In this document: positions 1 to 7,525 of the stretch, piece after piece
How positions within the stretch are numbered: the first letter of the stretch is position 1
Layout of the letters: each line of letters begins with the position of its first letter
NCBI GenBank assembly: GCA_025355855.1
Contig: JANXYU010000004.1
Span: 1-34,575, forward strand
Reading direction: 5' to 3'
Source of the DNA: Actinomycetota bacterium
GTDB lineage: Bacteria; Actinomycetota; JAHEXW01
DNA: 34,575 nucleotides
Translations under genes and position numbers: made by a program
Notes under the pieces: generated by a model
The model's database searches: none
Told to the model about the DNA's origin: nothing
The model's input: only the letters and a program-made list of their open reading frames with translations

Positions 1-231
1 TATGACAAAGACTGGGCCGATCAGCTTCGGCAGCACTTGACGGCTGTCGGTCTATCGCGCTATGCGAACGCCGAGGCAATGACAGCAACATTACGCCCTA
101 AAGACGAAGCAGAACATATTGATAAAGCCCTGGCTGCAATCGTCAAAGCGTATGAGATTAATCCATTGACAATCTTCATGTATGATATAGCCTGCTTTGA
201 AGAGACGAAAGGCAACAACGAGGCAGCATAG
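1..231 (+). CDS. C-terminal part of a TPR-like protein (partial at the left edge)
   Basis: The reading frame is open from base 1, so the gene starts outside the window; the TTG at 37 is internal. The visible 76 residues are mostly helical, and the last stretch (IACFEETKGNNEAA) has the look of a tetratricopeptide helix pair. The frame stops at a TAG at 229-231. It then continues open for 41 codons to a TAA at 355-357, and the first of these (EAFSNFLKLQSKYEPY) read like the missing second half of the same TPR. The gene may therefore be truncated by a nonsense codon. The function of the whole protein cannot be judged from this fragment. Confidence 0.6.
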   Translation, partial: YDKDWADQLRQHLTAVGLSRYANAEAMTATLRPKDEAEHIDKALAAIVKAYEINPLTIFMYDIACFEETKGNNEAA

Positions 232-327
232 GAAGCATTTAGCAACTTCCTTAAACTCCAATCAAAATACGAGCCATATCTAATATCACTAATATCACCA
301 ACATCAAATCTCGAGTTTCTAATCTCT

Positions 328-363
328 GCCCCCTTAGAAATGGTTTGGTCTTTCTAAGGGGGC
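328..363 (-). terminator. Perfect hairpin directly after tRNA-Arg
   Basis: A 13-bp perfect stem (328-340 pairing with 351-363) encloses a 10-nt loop. It begins at the base next to the encoded CCA of the minus-strand tRNA-Arg and also follows the plus-strand TPR gene. It could end transcription from either side. There is no clear T-run on either strand, so a role as a processing or termination hairpin is inferred. Confidence 0.5.
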
Positions 364-440
364 TGGTGCCCCCGACAGGATTCGAACCTGTGGCCTACCG
401 CTTAGGAGGCGGTCGCTCTATCCAACTGAGCTACGAGGGC
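364..440 (-). tRNA. tRNA-Arg (anticodon CCT), CCA encoded
   Basis: The minus strand folds as a full cloverleaf. The acceptor GCCCTCG pairs with CGGGGGC, the D-arm contains AGCTCAGTTGGAT, the anticodon stem ACCGC/GCGGT holds loop CTCCTAA (anticodon CCT), and the T-arm has GGTTCGAATCC. The discriminator is A at 367 and CCA is encoded at 366-364. It lies 49 nt after ddl on the same strand and may be cotranscribed, as no clear promoter of its own is visible. Confidence 0.96.
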
Positions 441-489
441 AAGTACGTACGCGGCGAGCGACCGGAAGGGAGCGCGGCACTCTGACTTA

Positions 490-1431
490 TTACCTTTTCA
501 GCGCGGCCTCAATAATTTTACCGATCAGATCGGTAAAATCAACACCCGCGTGGGCGGCGGCCATCGGGAAAAGCGACGTTTCCGTCAATCCCGGAATGGT
601 ATTCAGCTCGAGTACATATGGCGTATCAGTTTTGGCTTCGACAATGAAATCGACGCGCGATAAATCGCGGCAACCCAAACACTTATGCGCCTGCAAGGCT
701 AGGCTCTGGACCTTCTTAGTCAACGCGTCGGGCAGGCGGGCTGGGATGAAGTACTCGGTCGCGCCCATCGTATACATCGCTTGGAAGTCGAAATGGCCTT
801 TCTTCGGCGCGATTTCGACGGGCGGCAGAGCTCGCGCACGTTCAGCGCCTAAAACGCTGACGGCGACTTCCTTCCCGCGGACAAACTTTTCCAGTATTAC
901 TTTGTCTCCATAGGAAAACGCGCCTAACAGCGCGGCTGTGATTTCTTCTTCCTTTTGCACGAAATTGACGCCTTGCGCTGACCCTTGGCTGGACGGTTTG
1001 ATCACCAAAGGGAGCCCCAGGCGGGCGACAATGTCTTTGACCACATTGGCCGCACCTAATTCTTTGACGGCTCCGGTCGACAGAGCGATGAAATCCGGAG
1101 TCGGGATGCCTTCCCGCAAAAATATATCTTTAGACAGAGACTTATCCATGCCCAGGACACTGGCCAGAACGCCGCTGCCGGTATAGGGCAGGCCCATGGC
1201 TTCCAGGAGGCCTTGGATGGCGCCGTCCTCGCCGAAGCGGCCGTGCAGGGCGATGAAACAAAGGTCAGGTTTTTCTTCCCGAAGGTAGCTGACGATGTGC
1301 TCATCGACGTCAAGGCTGACTACGCGATATCCTAACGCCAGTGCGGCCGCGGCGACGCGGTTGCCGCTCTGAAAAGAGATGTCGCGCTCCAGTGAATGTC
1401 CGCCCAGTAGTACGGCGATCTTAGGTTTCAT
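490..1431 (-). CDS. ddl: D-alanine--D-alanine ligase
   Basis: This is an ATP-grasp ligase that joins two D-Ala for peptidoglycan precursor synthesis in the cytosol. The N-terminal motif is VLLGGHSLERDIS, followed by ALHGRFGEDGAIQGLLEAMG and YTGSGVLASVLGMDK. The C-terminal signature LELNTIPGLTETSLFP carries the metal and substrate ligands. The length of 313 aa is normal for the family. An in-frame TTG at 1434 sits only 3 nt from the AGGAGG SD (1443-1438), whereas the ATG at 1431 sits 6 nt away and was chosen. The SD overlaps the TAG stop of the upstream aminotransferase, so the two genes are probably translationally coupled. Confidence 0.95.
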   Translation of the reverse strand: MKPKIAVLLGGHSLERDISFQSGNRVAAAALALGYRVVSLDVDEHIVSYLREEKPDLCFIALHGRFGEDGAIQGLLEAMGLPYTGSGVLASVLGMDKSLSKDIFLREGIPTPDFIALSTGAVKELGAANVVKDIVARLGLPLVIKPSSQGSAQGVNFVQKEEEITAALLGAFSYGDKVILEKFVRGKEVAVSVLGAERARALPPVEIAPKKGHFDFQAMYTMGATEYFIPARLPDALTKKVQSLALQAHKCLGCRDLSRVDFIVEAKTDTPYVLELNTIPGLTETSLFPMAAAHAGVDFTDLIGKIIEAALKR

Positions 1432-1441
1432 CAACGGCCTC

Positions 1442-2734
1442 CTAAAGTTTCAAGCTTCGGTAGAGTTCCATCTCCTGCTCGACGACCTCGGCCAATCGCC
1501 GAACGCCTTCCCGGATGTCGCTCTCTTTCATGAATGAATAGTTCAGACGCATGCAGTTGCGCCCCGTGCCGTCAGCGAAGAAGGCTTTGCCGGGTACATA
1601 GGCGACCTTTTGCTCAACCGCCTTGGCCAGCATGTTCGTTGTATCCAAATATTCCGGCAACGTAACCCACACGAAAAAACCGCCCTTGGGCTTGGTCCAT
1701 TTCACGCCGCGGGGGAAGTATTCAGCGCAAGCGTTAAGCATTTTATCCCGCCGCTTGATGTAGATGCCAATCAGCTTTTTGAGGTGCGTCTTCATATCGG
1801 TTTCCCCGAAATACGCCGTTACGACTCGCTGAGTGAGACTGGAACTGCACAGATCCGCTGCTTGTTTGGCAAAAATCAGTTTCTCGCGGATCGGACGCGG
1901 CGCCACAACCCAGCCAACGCGCAGACCTGGAGATAGAATCTTGGAAAAAGTACCTAGATAGACGACATTGTCGGGATCCAAGGTCTTAATGGACGCCAGA
2001 GGTTCTTCTTCAAACGACAAGCGCCGGTAGGCGTTGTCCTCAACTATCAGAGTGTTGTATTGTCGGGCCAGTTTGACAAGCTTCTTGCGCCGGGCCAGCG
2101 ACATAGTAACGCCGCTGGGGTTTTGGAAGCTGGGAATGACATAGATGAAGCGGGGCGTGATGCCGCGACGCTTCAGATTCTCCAGGGTTTCCGCCACTTT
2201 ATCGACCTTTAGGCCGTTGTCGTCGCATTCGATCTGGATGATGTCCGCTTGGTAGCTAAGGAACGCGTTTAAAGCACCGACATAGCTCGGCGCCTCAGCG
2301 ACGATCGTGTCGCCCGGATTTAGGAAAATCTTGCCGACTAGTTCGAGACCCTGTTGCGAGCCGTCCGTTATGACAATGTCATCGGGTGTGCAAGCGACGT
2401 CCTCGTCGGCCATAAACTTGGTCAGCCACACGCGCAGCGGTTCGTAGCCTTCTGACGAACCATAGTTGAGAGGCCCCGGACCGTCTTTCATGACTTCGCC
2501 CAGGATACGGGACATCTTGTCCAGATTAAGCGCCTCAGTATAAGGAGCGCCGCCGGCCAGCGCGATGATGTCTGGGCGCTGGGTGACAGCGAGCAGGTCC
2601 CGAACCTCGCTCGAACGCATCGACTCGGTCCGATCCGAGTATAGGTGTTGCCACTTATCAAAAAACATTTCCTGGGGTGATTGCTGGTCTTTCACCTGTT
2701 CACCTATAGTTTGCGGGGCATTAATGTAAAGCAT
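1442..2734 (-). CDS. PLP-dependent aminotransferase, class I/II (2-aminoadipate aminotransferase-like)
   Basis: This is a fold-type I aminotransferase. The body begins with MFFDKWQHLYSDR and ALAGGAPYTEAL. It has the cofactor region GSQQGLELVGKIF, the FQNPSG motif, VEDNAY, and the PLP-lysine motif GTFSKILSPGLRVGW. It most resembles LysN/2-aminoadipate or broad-specificity aromatic and branched-chain aminotransferases; the substrate cannot be decided here. In-frame starts exist at 2755, 2737, 2734 and 2668, and none has a good SD. I chose the ATG at 2734 because a TATAGT hexamer (2746-2741) ends 7 nt upstream, the leaderless pattern seen at other genes in the window. The start at 2668 (MFFDKW) is the best alternative on homology. 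It is cotranscribed with ddl. Confidence 0.88.
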   Translation of the reverse strand: MLYINAPQTIGEQVKDQQSPQEMFFDKWQHLYSDRTESMRSSEVRDLLAVTQRPDIIALAGGAPYTEALNLDKMSRILGEVMKDGPGPLNYGSSEGYEPLRVWLTKFMADEDVACTPDDIVITDGSQQGLELVGKIFLNPGDTIVAEAPSYVGALNAFLSYQADIIQIECDDNGLKVDKVAETLENLKRRGITPRFIYVIPSFQNPSGVTMSLARRKKLVKLARQYNTLIVEDNAYRRLSFEEEPLASIKTLDPDNVVYLGTFSKILSPGLRVGWVVAPRPIREKLIFAKQAADLCSSSLTQRVVTAYFGETDMKTHLKKLIGIYIKRRDKMLNACAEYFPRGVKWTKPKGGFFVWVTLPEYLDTTNMLAKAVEQKVAYVPGKAFFADGTGRNCMRLNYSFMKESDIREGVRRLAEVVEQEMELYRSLKL

Positions 2735-2840
2735 CATTATACTATACTTTTCCATATTGCTTATCTTTTAACGCAGGATTAGAATGAAACATACAGGTCA
2801 ATGACGGCAATTTCGTTAGTAATTCAAGGAGGTAAACGTT

Positions 2841-3167
2841 ATGTCTGATAATGGTGGAGATTTCTACAGTTTCTTGGGCGGACTGCTTTTTGGCGCGGTC
2901 GCCGGCGCTGCGGCTGGCATGTTACTGGCCCCGAAATCAGGGGTAGAGACCAGGCGTGATCTCAAGGAGAAGGCCGAAGAGGTTTATGATCGCGGCCGCG
3001 AAATGTACGCGGAGCAGCGCGACAGGCTCGACGAAGCCATTGAATCGGGCAAAGAAGCCCTGACATCGAAAACCGAAGAGTTGAAATCAAAACTGGAGGA
3101 AGGCGCGGCCGTCCTGCGGAAGTCCGAGACTAAACCGGCGACCGGCGGGGGCAAAGCGTCCAAGTAA
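2841..3167 (+). CDS. YtxH domain-containing protein
   Basis: A 108-aa protein has a glycine/alanine-rich hydrophobic segment at residues 10-30 (FLGGLLFGAVAGAAAGMLLA) followed by PKSGVETRRDL. It then has a charged helical tail rich in Lys and Glu, likely coiled coil. This is the YtxH/general-stress small membrane protein layout. The start is fixed by AAGGAGG 8 nt upstream. The stop is 7 nt before the acetyltransferase gene, so the two form a transcription unit. The molecular role of YtxH proteins is not established. Confidence 0.85.
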   Translation: MSDNGGDFYSFLGGLLFGAVAGAAAGMLLAPKSGVETRRDLKEKAEEVYDRGREMYAEQRDRLDEAIESGKEALTSKTEELKSKLEEGAAVLRKSETKPATGGGKASK

Positions 3168-3174
3168 AAGGTTC

Positions 3175-3738
3175 ATGGCCAGAAAAATCGCGGCACTATC
3201 GCTCGCTAATCTTACCGATATTCCCGAACCGTGCGGCGGTTGCTGTCAGTGGAACCTGGAGACGCGCAGTGTAGCCGAGCGCTTATTGCGCGACTGGGGA
3301 CATTGCGGGTTTCTGGTCTACGAAGACAAGCGTCCGGTGGGTTTTTCCGTCTTCGGTCCGCCGGCGTATTTTCCCAAGACCGGTCTGTTTACGGCTGGTC
3401 CGACCAGTGCTGACGCGGTGTTCATTGCCTGTGTTTTCGTTGAACCTGCCTTCAGGACCCGCGGTTTTGGTAAGCGTCTACTGCAGGCGATTGCCAAAGA
3501 GAGCCACCGCCGCGAATTTGTCGCCTTAGAGGCTTTCGCCGGCCGCGACGCCGACAGACCGCCGGCGGTGCCGGTCGATTTCTTCCTTAAGGAAGGCTTT
3601 TTCATTCTGCGTGACGATCGACGTCATCCGCTGGTGCGGCTCGAGATCAAGAGTCTGGCTACTTGGTCGGCTAAAGCGGAGCAGGCTTTAGAGAAGCTGA
3701 CAATTCGCCAGTCGGTGCCGGCCAAGGCGCCTCTGTAG
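3175..3738 (+). CDS. GNAT-family N-acetyltransferase
   Basis: The 187-aa protein has the acetyl-CoA-binding motif A at about residues 85-105: VFVEPAFRTRGFGKRLLQAI, with R-T-R-G-F-G as the pyrophosphate loop. The C-terminal part has DFFLKEGFFILRDD, typical of motif B. The N-terminus has a CGGCCQW cysteine cluster, seen in a subgroup of actinobacterial/firmicute GNAT proteins, which may bind metal or act as a redox site. The substrate is unknown. It lies 7 nt after the ytxH-like gene. Confidence 0.8.
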   Translation: MARKIAALSLANLTDIPEPCGGCCQWNLETRSVAERLLRDWGHCGFLVYEDKRPVGFSVFGPPAYFPKTGLFTAGPTSADAVFIACVFVEPAFRTRGFGKRLLQAIAKESHRREFVALEAFAGRDADRPPAVPVDFFLKEGFFILRDDRRHPLVRLEIKSLATWSAKAEQALEKLTIRQSVPAKAPL

Positions 3739-3773
3739 TTCGCTTCACCCACTAACACGAGAAAGGATCAACT

Positions 3774-4628
3774 TTGGATAGTCACAATCACAGGGGTATG
3801 GCGGCCGCGCGGGTCGGATTGTTTGTCGTTGCTTATGTCGCCGCGCTCTTCGCAATCAGCGTCTTCTCCCGTTTTCTCCCCAAGATGATATCGACCTCGG
3901 GTTTATTGCTGTTAACCGTTATGGTGCCGCCTTTGTTAGCAATCGGTTGGCGCGTTTATTGGGACAACAAACCCATTGTGACTTTAGGATTGGAGCCGGT
4001 TCGAACATGGGTGGCTGAAGCCGCTGCCGGCTTTGCCGTTGCGGCTGTTTTAGTTGTCGGAATCTTCGCGGCTCTGGGCGCGGCCGGCTTGCTGACTTGG
4101 CGCGTCCATCTGGCGGGCCGCATGTCCAGCCCGATATTAATCGCGTTGATTATCTATCTATTTCTTGCCGCGCTGTTGGTCGCGTTCAGCGAGGAGTTCG
4201 TTTTCCGCGGCTATATCTTGACAACGCTGTTAAACGATTGGGGCGCGCCGGTAGCCATCGCAGTCTCGTCGGTGTTATTCGGTCTGGCGCACGCTTTTAA
4301 TCCGGGCTTTAATTGGCTGGTCGGCGTTAATCTAGGCTTAGCCGGCGTTTTAATGGCCTACGCCGCCGTTGTCTATAAAAATCTTTGGTGGCCGATCGGG
4401 TTCCATTTGGCTTGGAATTTCTTTGAAGGCCCGGTCCTCGGGATGCCGGTCAGCGGCCTTAGCCCGTTGAGTGTCAGTCTGTTTTCGACCACAATCACCG
4501 CACCAGCTTGGTTGGCAGGCGGCCCGTTTGGGCCAGAGGGCGGCATCGCCGGCACGGTTGCCCTTTGCTTTGGCATAGTCTGGTTGTGGTTGGTCGAAAA
4601 ACGCCGAAAAGCGGTCGGCCGTGCCTGA
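3774..4628 (+). CDS. CPBP (CAAX/Abi) family intramembrane metalloprotease
   Basis: A polytopic 284-aa membrane protein carries the three CPBP motifs. These are SEEFVFRGYIL (EExxxR) near residue 140, FGLAHAFNP (FxxxH) near 170, and HLAWNF (HxxxN) near 213, all expected to face the active site. Family members cleave prenylated proteins or signal peptides, or serve in bacteriocin self-immunity; the substrate here is unknown. The TTG start at 3774 has a GAAAGGA SD 6 nt upstream, while the next ATG (3798) lacks spacing. The 3' end overlaps mutM by 8 nt. Confidence 0.88.
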   Translation: MDSHNHRGMAAARVGLFVVAYVAALFAISVFSRFLPKMISTSGLLLLTVMVPPLLAIGWRVYWDNKPIVTLGLEPVRTWVAEAAAGFAVAAVLVVGIFAALGAAGLLTWRVHLAGRMSSPILIALIIYLFLAALLVAFSEEFVFRGYILTTLLNDWGAPVAIAVSSVLFGLAHAFNPGFNWLVGVNLGLAGVLMAYAAVVYKNLWWPIGFHLAWNFFEGPVLGMPVSGLSPLSVSLFSTTITAPAWLAGGPFGPEGGIAGTVALCFGIVWLWLVEKRRKAVGRA

Positions 4629-5454
4629 GTTACCCGAGGTTGAGACTGTTCGCCGCGACCTGGCGGAGCGAGTACTTAGTCTGACGATTACCGGCTTCTG
4701 GACAGATAATCCAGGAATGCTGCGCGGCAAACCGCCGGCTGAATTCGCCTATGCGCTGAACGGCGCTCACTTGGCGGCCGTTAACCGCCGGGGCAAGCAA
4801 CTCCTGCTTAATCTTTCGAATGGTCTAACCCTCGTCATTCATCTCAAGATGACCGGGCAATTGCTGGTTGTGCCGACCGATTCGCCGGTCCAGCAATGGA
4901 CGCACGCGATATTGGAACTGGACCGCGGAACCGATTTGAGGTTTCGTGATATTCGCAAATTCGGCTATTTTGATCTTGTTGAAACGGAGCGGATAGGAGC
5001 CGCCGGCGAGAAAATGCCCGGTTTGGGTCCTGATCCTCTGGATCGTCGTTTTACCAAGGGCGTCTTTGATTGGTCAATTAAAAAACACCCCCACGCCAAG
5101 ATAAAAGCGCTTCTCATGAATCAGGCATTCCTAGCTGGAATAGGCAACATCTATGCCGACGAGACGCTGTACTACGCTGGAATCCGACCCACGCGGCTGG
5201 CCGGACGCTTGACCGCAGCAGAACGTGACCGGCTTTACACGGGCATGCGCCGCATTCTAACCGACGCGATCGAGAAAAGGGGAACGACTTTCTCTACGTT
5301 CGTTGACGCCTCCGGCCAACCCGGTGGCTATGTCTGGTCACTTAAGGTCTATGGACGCACCGGTGAACCGTGCCTCAAGCGTGGCTGCGGGACAGTCAAA
5401 AAAGTAAAGGTCGCCGGGCGCTCAAGTCACTACTGCCCGAAGTGCCAGAAGTAG
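4621..5454 (+). CDS. mutM: Formamidopyrimidine-DNA glycosylase (Fpg)
   Basis: This is a base-excision repair glycosylase/AP-lyase that removes 8-oxoguanine and FaPy lesions. The N-terminus PELPEVETVRRDL provides the catalytic Pro1 (after Met removal) and Glu2. K60-region GKQLLLNL and HLKMTGQL are present, followed by the helix-two-turn-helix region NQAFLAGIGNIYADE. The zinc finger at the C-terminus has four Cys (C-x4-C ... CPKC). The length of 277 aa is normal. The GTG start is fixed by the obligatory PELPEVE N-terminus and overlaps the CPBP protease gene by 8 nt. Confidence 0.97.
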   Translation: MPELPEVETVRRDLAERVLSLTITGFWTDNPGMLRGKPPAEFAYALNGAHLAAVNRRGKQLLLNLSNGLTLVIHLKMTGQLLVVPTDSPVQQWTHAILELDRGTDLRFRDIRKFGYFDLVETERIGAAGEKMPGLGPDPLDRRFTKGVFDWSIKKHPHAKIKALLMNQAFLAGIGNIYADETLYYAGIRPTRLAGRLTAAERDRLYTGMRRILTDAIEKRGTTFSTFVDASGQPGGYVWSLKVYGRTGEPCLKRGCGTVKKVKVAGRSSHYCPKCQK

Positions 5455-5608
5455 GGAGCGGGGAAGAACAAAAGGGGAGAGTATAAAGAGTATAGGGAGC
5501 ATGGGGAGTATGAAAACTATCGCTGGTTTTATGATCCCTTCTATCTTTATAATCGTTATACTCTGGCAATTTAGCGTCGAGGCGTGTAATCACAACAAAG
5601 GGGGCTTT

Positions 5609-6121
5609 ATGAATCTGAAGACAGGGTTGGGAGTCGTCGCTGCGCTCGCGCTCAGCGGTGTCATGATCACAGGCTGTTGTTTGCCGAGCAGTCTAAGCAG
5701 CAAAATCGGCGACGAGGTTGGTAAGTCGGTAGAAAAGAACGTAAACAAAGCCGTCAAAGATAGCACGGGGATCGATACGACAAAGACCAAAGAAGCGACC
5801 GGAGAAGATCTGAAATCCGTGCCCCGCTATCCTGACTCAACTCGAACACTGTATATCAAAGGCGAGCCGGTCGGCGGCAACATCAGTATCAGCATCACTT
5901 ACGAAACCAAAGACGCGGCCTCTAAGGTTGTTGCTTGGTATAAAGACAAAATGGCCGGTCTCGGCTGGACAGTCACCCTTAGCATTGCCGCGCAGGACGG
6001 CGGCGAACTCATCTCTTATAAGAAGGGCGAAACGGAGACAACGGCAACCGTCAACGTGACGACCGCCAATGGCACAACGAATATCGGAATAATGTACAAC
6101 GGTGCGGAATCGGGCGCCTAA
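5609..6121 (+). CDS. Predicted lipoprotein
   Basis: The signal sequence MNLKTGLGVVAALALSGVM ends in lipobox I-T-G-C with the lipidated Cys at residue 23. The mature part has a lysine-rich helical stretch (DEVGKSVEKNVNKAVKD) and then a domain with beta character (ISITYETKDAASKVVAWYKD). That pattern of a strand followed by a VVAWYKDKM helix occurs in small secreted proteins of unknown function. The frame is open from 5501, but that would place a second hydrophobic segment ahead of the lipobox. The ATG at 5609 with AAGGGGG just upstream is preferred. It converges on the next gene with an 8-nt gap. Confidence 0.78.
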   Translation: MNLKTGLGVVAALALSGVMITGCCLPSSLSSKIGDEVGKSVEKNVNKAVKDSTGIDTTKTKEATGEDLKSVPRYPDSTRTLYIKGEPVGGNISISITYETKDAASKVVAWYKDKMAGLGWTVTLSIAAQDGGELISYKKGETETTATVNVTTANGTTNIGIMYNGAESGA

Positions 6122-6129
6122 AGGCGAAT

Positions 6130-6657
6130 TTACGCTCGAATAATCCGTTTGTCGGTAACAAGAATATAAAGACGCAGGTCGTGCGGTTCGTCAGGAACGT
6201 TCTGCACGACCTGTTCTTCGTAGGCCAGTCCAGCCAGCCGCACGTCCGGTCGTAACTTGGTGATAAAGCGGTCATACCAGCCGCCGCCGTAGCCCAACCG
6301 TAAACCCTTGGCGTCGAACGCCAAACCCGGTATCAAGACCAGATCGACCTCGGCGGCTTCAACTCTCTTTGGGATCGACCCCGTTACTTCAAGCAGACCG
6401 AAATGATCGGGAATAAGTACTAATTTGCCGTCAGTTGCCGCGGCGCTCATTATCCCGGCAGCGTCGACCTCGCTGCCAAAAGCGACATAAGCCATAACGG
6501 CATGGGCGGCTCGAAATTCCGGCATTGAGGTCACCGCATTAGTGATGGCTGCGTTCTTGGCGGTTCTAGCCGCTTCGCCCAACGAATCGCGCGCCTCGCG
6601 CATCGCCAGACGAACTTTGGTTTTCTCTACCGCGGCCAGCTCATCTTCGAAATCCAT
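6130..6657 (-). CDS. 5-formyltetrahydrofolate cyclo-ligase
   Basis: This 175-aa enzyme (MTHFS/YgfA/YqgN family) converts 5-formyl-THF to 5,10-methenyl-THF using ATP. The N-terminal KTKVRLAMREARDSL is the nucleotide-binding basic helix. The C-terminal hallmark VLIPGLAFDAKGLRLGYGGG is followed by WYDRF. There is no SD. A TAGAGT hexamer at 6669-6664 ends 7 nt before the ATG, which suggests a leaderless transcript. It is divergent from the phosphoesterase gene, with only 36 nt between starts. Confidence 0.93.
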   Translation of the reverse strand: MDFEDELAAVEKTKVRLAMREARDSLGEAARTAKNAAITNAVTSMPEFRAAHAVMAYVAFGSEVDAAGIMSAAATDGKLVLIPDHFGLLEVTGSIPKRVEAAEVDLVLIPGLAFDAKGLRLGYGGGWYDRFITKLRPDVRLAGLAYEEQVVQNVPDEPHDLRLYILVTDKRIIRA

Positions 6658-6693
6658 ACGCCAACTCTAACATAAACCTGGTATCATCTTGTC

Positions 6694-7182
6694 ATGAGAA
6701 TCGGCGTAATATCTGACACGCACATACCGAGCGTTACCGACCGGTTGCCGGAGCGCGTCTTCGCGGAGTTTCGCGGCGCCGATTTGATTCTGCATGCGGG
6801 TGACATGGTGTCGCTGTCGGTATTGGAGGCGCTGGAGAAACTAACAAAGGTTGAGGCGGTCTGCGGTAACATGGACCATCTGGACGTTTGCGGCGCGCTG
6901 CCAGCCAAAAGAATAGTCCAGGCCGGCAAGTTTCGAATCGGGCTGACACATGGTTTTGGAGCCCCGCACGGTCTGGTTGAATGGGTCAAAGACCAATTTG
7001 TCGGGGAGAACGTCGACGCTATCGTCTTCGGCCATAGCCATCACGCAATGAATGAGGTCATCGACGGGATTCTCTTCTTCAATCCCGGGACGGCCACCGA
7101 CCGTCGATTTTCCCACGAATTATCGATCGGCCTGCTCGACGTCGACGATAAAGGCATCACAGGCCGCATCGTTTCTCTTTAG
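6694..7182 (+). CDS. YfcE/MJ0936-type metallophosphoesterase
   Basis: This is a calcineurin-like phosphodiesterase of 162 aa. The metal-ligand motifs occur in order: GVISDTH (residues 4-10), HAGD (33-36), CGNMD, THG and FGHSHH. The final FNPGTATDRR is typical of the YfcE family. The likely role is a cytosolic phosphodiesterase of unknown natural substrate. There is no SD, but TATCAT at 6682-6687 ends 7 nt before the ATG, giving a probable leaderless message. Confidence 0.9.
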   Translation: MRIGVISDTHIPSVTDRLPERVFAEFRGADLILHAGDMVSLSVLEALEKLTKVEAVCGNMDHLDVCGALPAKRIVQAGKFRIGLTHGFGAPHGLVEWVKDQFVGENVDAIVFGHSHHAMNEVIDGILFFNPGTATDRRFSHELSIGLLDVDDKGITGRIVSL

Positions 7183-7225
7183 AAGCTCGATCGACCAGGT
7201 TTTAGACACCGGAGCGCCCCTTGTT

Positions 7226-7254
7226 TTGACATCCATATAAGCATGCGCTAAAAT
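7226..7254 (+). promoter_or_regulatory. Strong housekeeping-type promoter for the AbrB-ABC exporter operon
   Basis: A -35 TTGACA (7226-7231) and a -10 TAAAAT (7249-7254) are separated by exactly 17 bp. The predicted transcription start is near 7261. This rules out the ATG at 7253, which lies inside the -10 box, as the start of the regulator gene. Confidence 0.8.
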
Positions 7255-7257
7255 GAC

Positions 7258-7274
7258 TATAAGTAGTATAAGTA
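7258..7274 (+). repeat. Two direct 8-bp repeats over the predicted transcription start
   Basis: TATAAGTA occurs at 7258-7265 and again at 7267-7274, a 9-bp period straddling the predicted start site. The position fits an autoregulatory operator for the AbrB-type protein encoded immediately downstream. This is an inference from position only. Confidence 0.35.
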
Positions 7275-7297
7275 AGAAACGTAAGAGGAGCAAAATG

Positions 7298-7525
7298 ATG
7301 AATAAACCGACTTTTTACGGCAGTACGGTGATCAGCGACAAAGGACAGATAGTCATCCCCATTGAGGCAAGAAACGCGTTAAATCTTGAGAAAGGTGAGA
7401 AGTTGCTGGTCATGGGCATGCATGGTGACGCCATTATGCTGATGAAGCTCTCCGGTTTCCAAAAGATGTCAGAAGAGATGGCCGCCCGGCAGAAAGAACT
7501 GGAAAAGGTAATCAAGGAAATCTAA
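7298..7525 (+). CDS. AbrB/MazE/SpoVT-family transcriptional regulator
   Basis: A small swapped-hairpin DNA-binding protein of about 75 aa. The motif STVISDKGQIVIPIEARNAL, with LEKGEKLLVMG after it, is the SpoVT-AbrB fold. The C-terminal helix (MAARQKELEKVIKEI) may dimerise. The start is the second of two adjacent ATGs, 7 nt from the AGAGGAG SD; the first (7295) is also possible. The stop codon abuts the TTG of the first exporter subunit, so it is probably the local regulator of the exporter. Confidence 0.85.
   Translation: MNKPTFYGSTVISDKGQIVIPIEARNALNLEKGEKLLVMGMHGDAIMLMKLSGFQKMSEEMAARQKELEKVIKEI

Noticed and set aside
229-231. Pyrrolysine at the in-frame TAG of the first gene
   Set aside because: TAG is used as a normal stop by several genes here (mutM, hypC, lon, the DUF1844 gene and the glutaredoxin-like gene), and no PYLIS-like context was seen. 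A nonsense change is simpler.
5501-5608. Longer N-terminus for the lipoprotein gene
   Set aside because: It would put a separate hydrophobic segment before the lipobox signal peptide; the ATG at 5609 with its own SD fits a lipoprotein better.
7253-7297. AbrB gene starting at 7253
   Set aside because: This ATG overlaps the predicted -10 box and lies upstream of the predicted transcription start.
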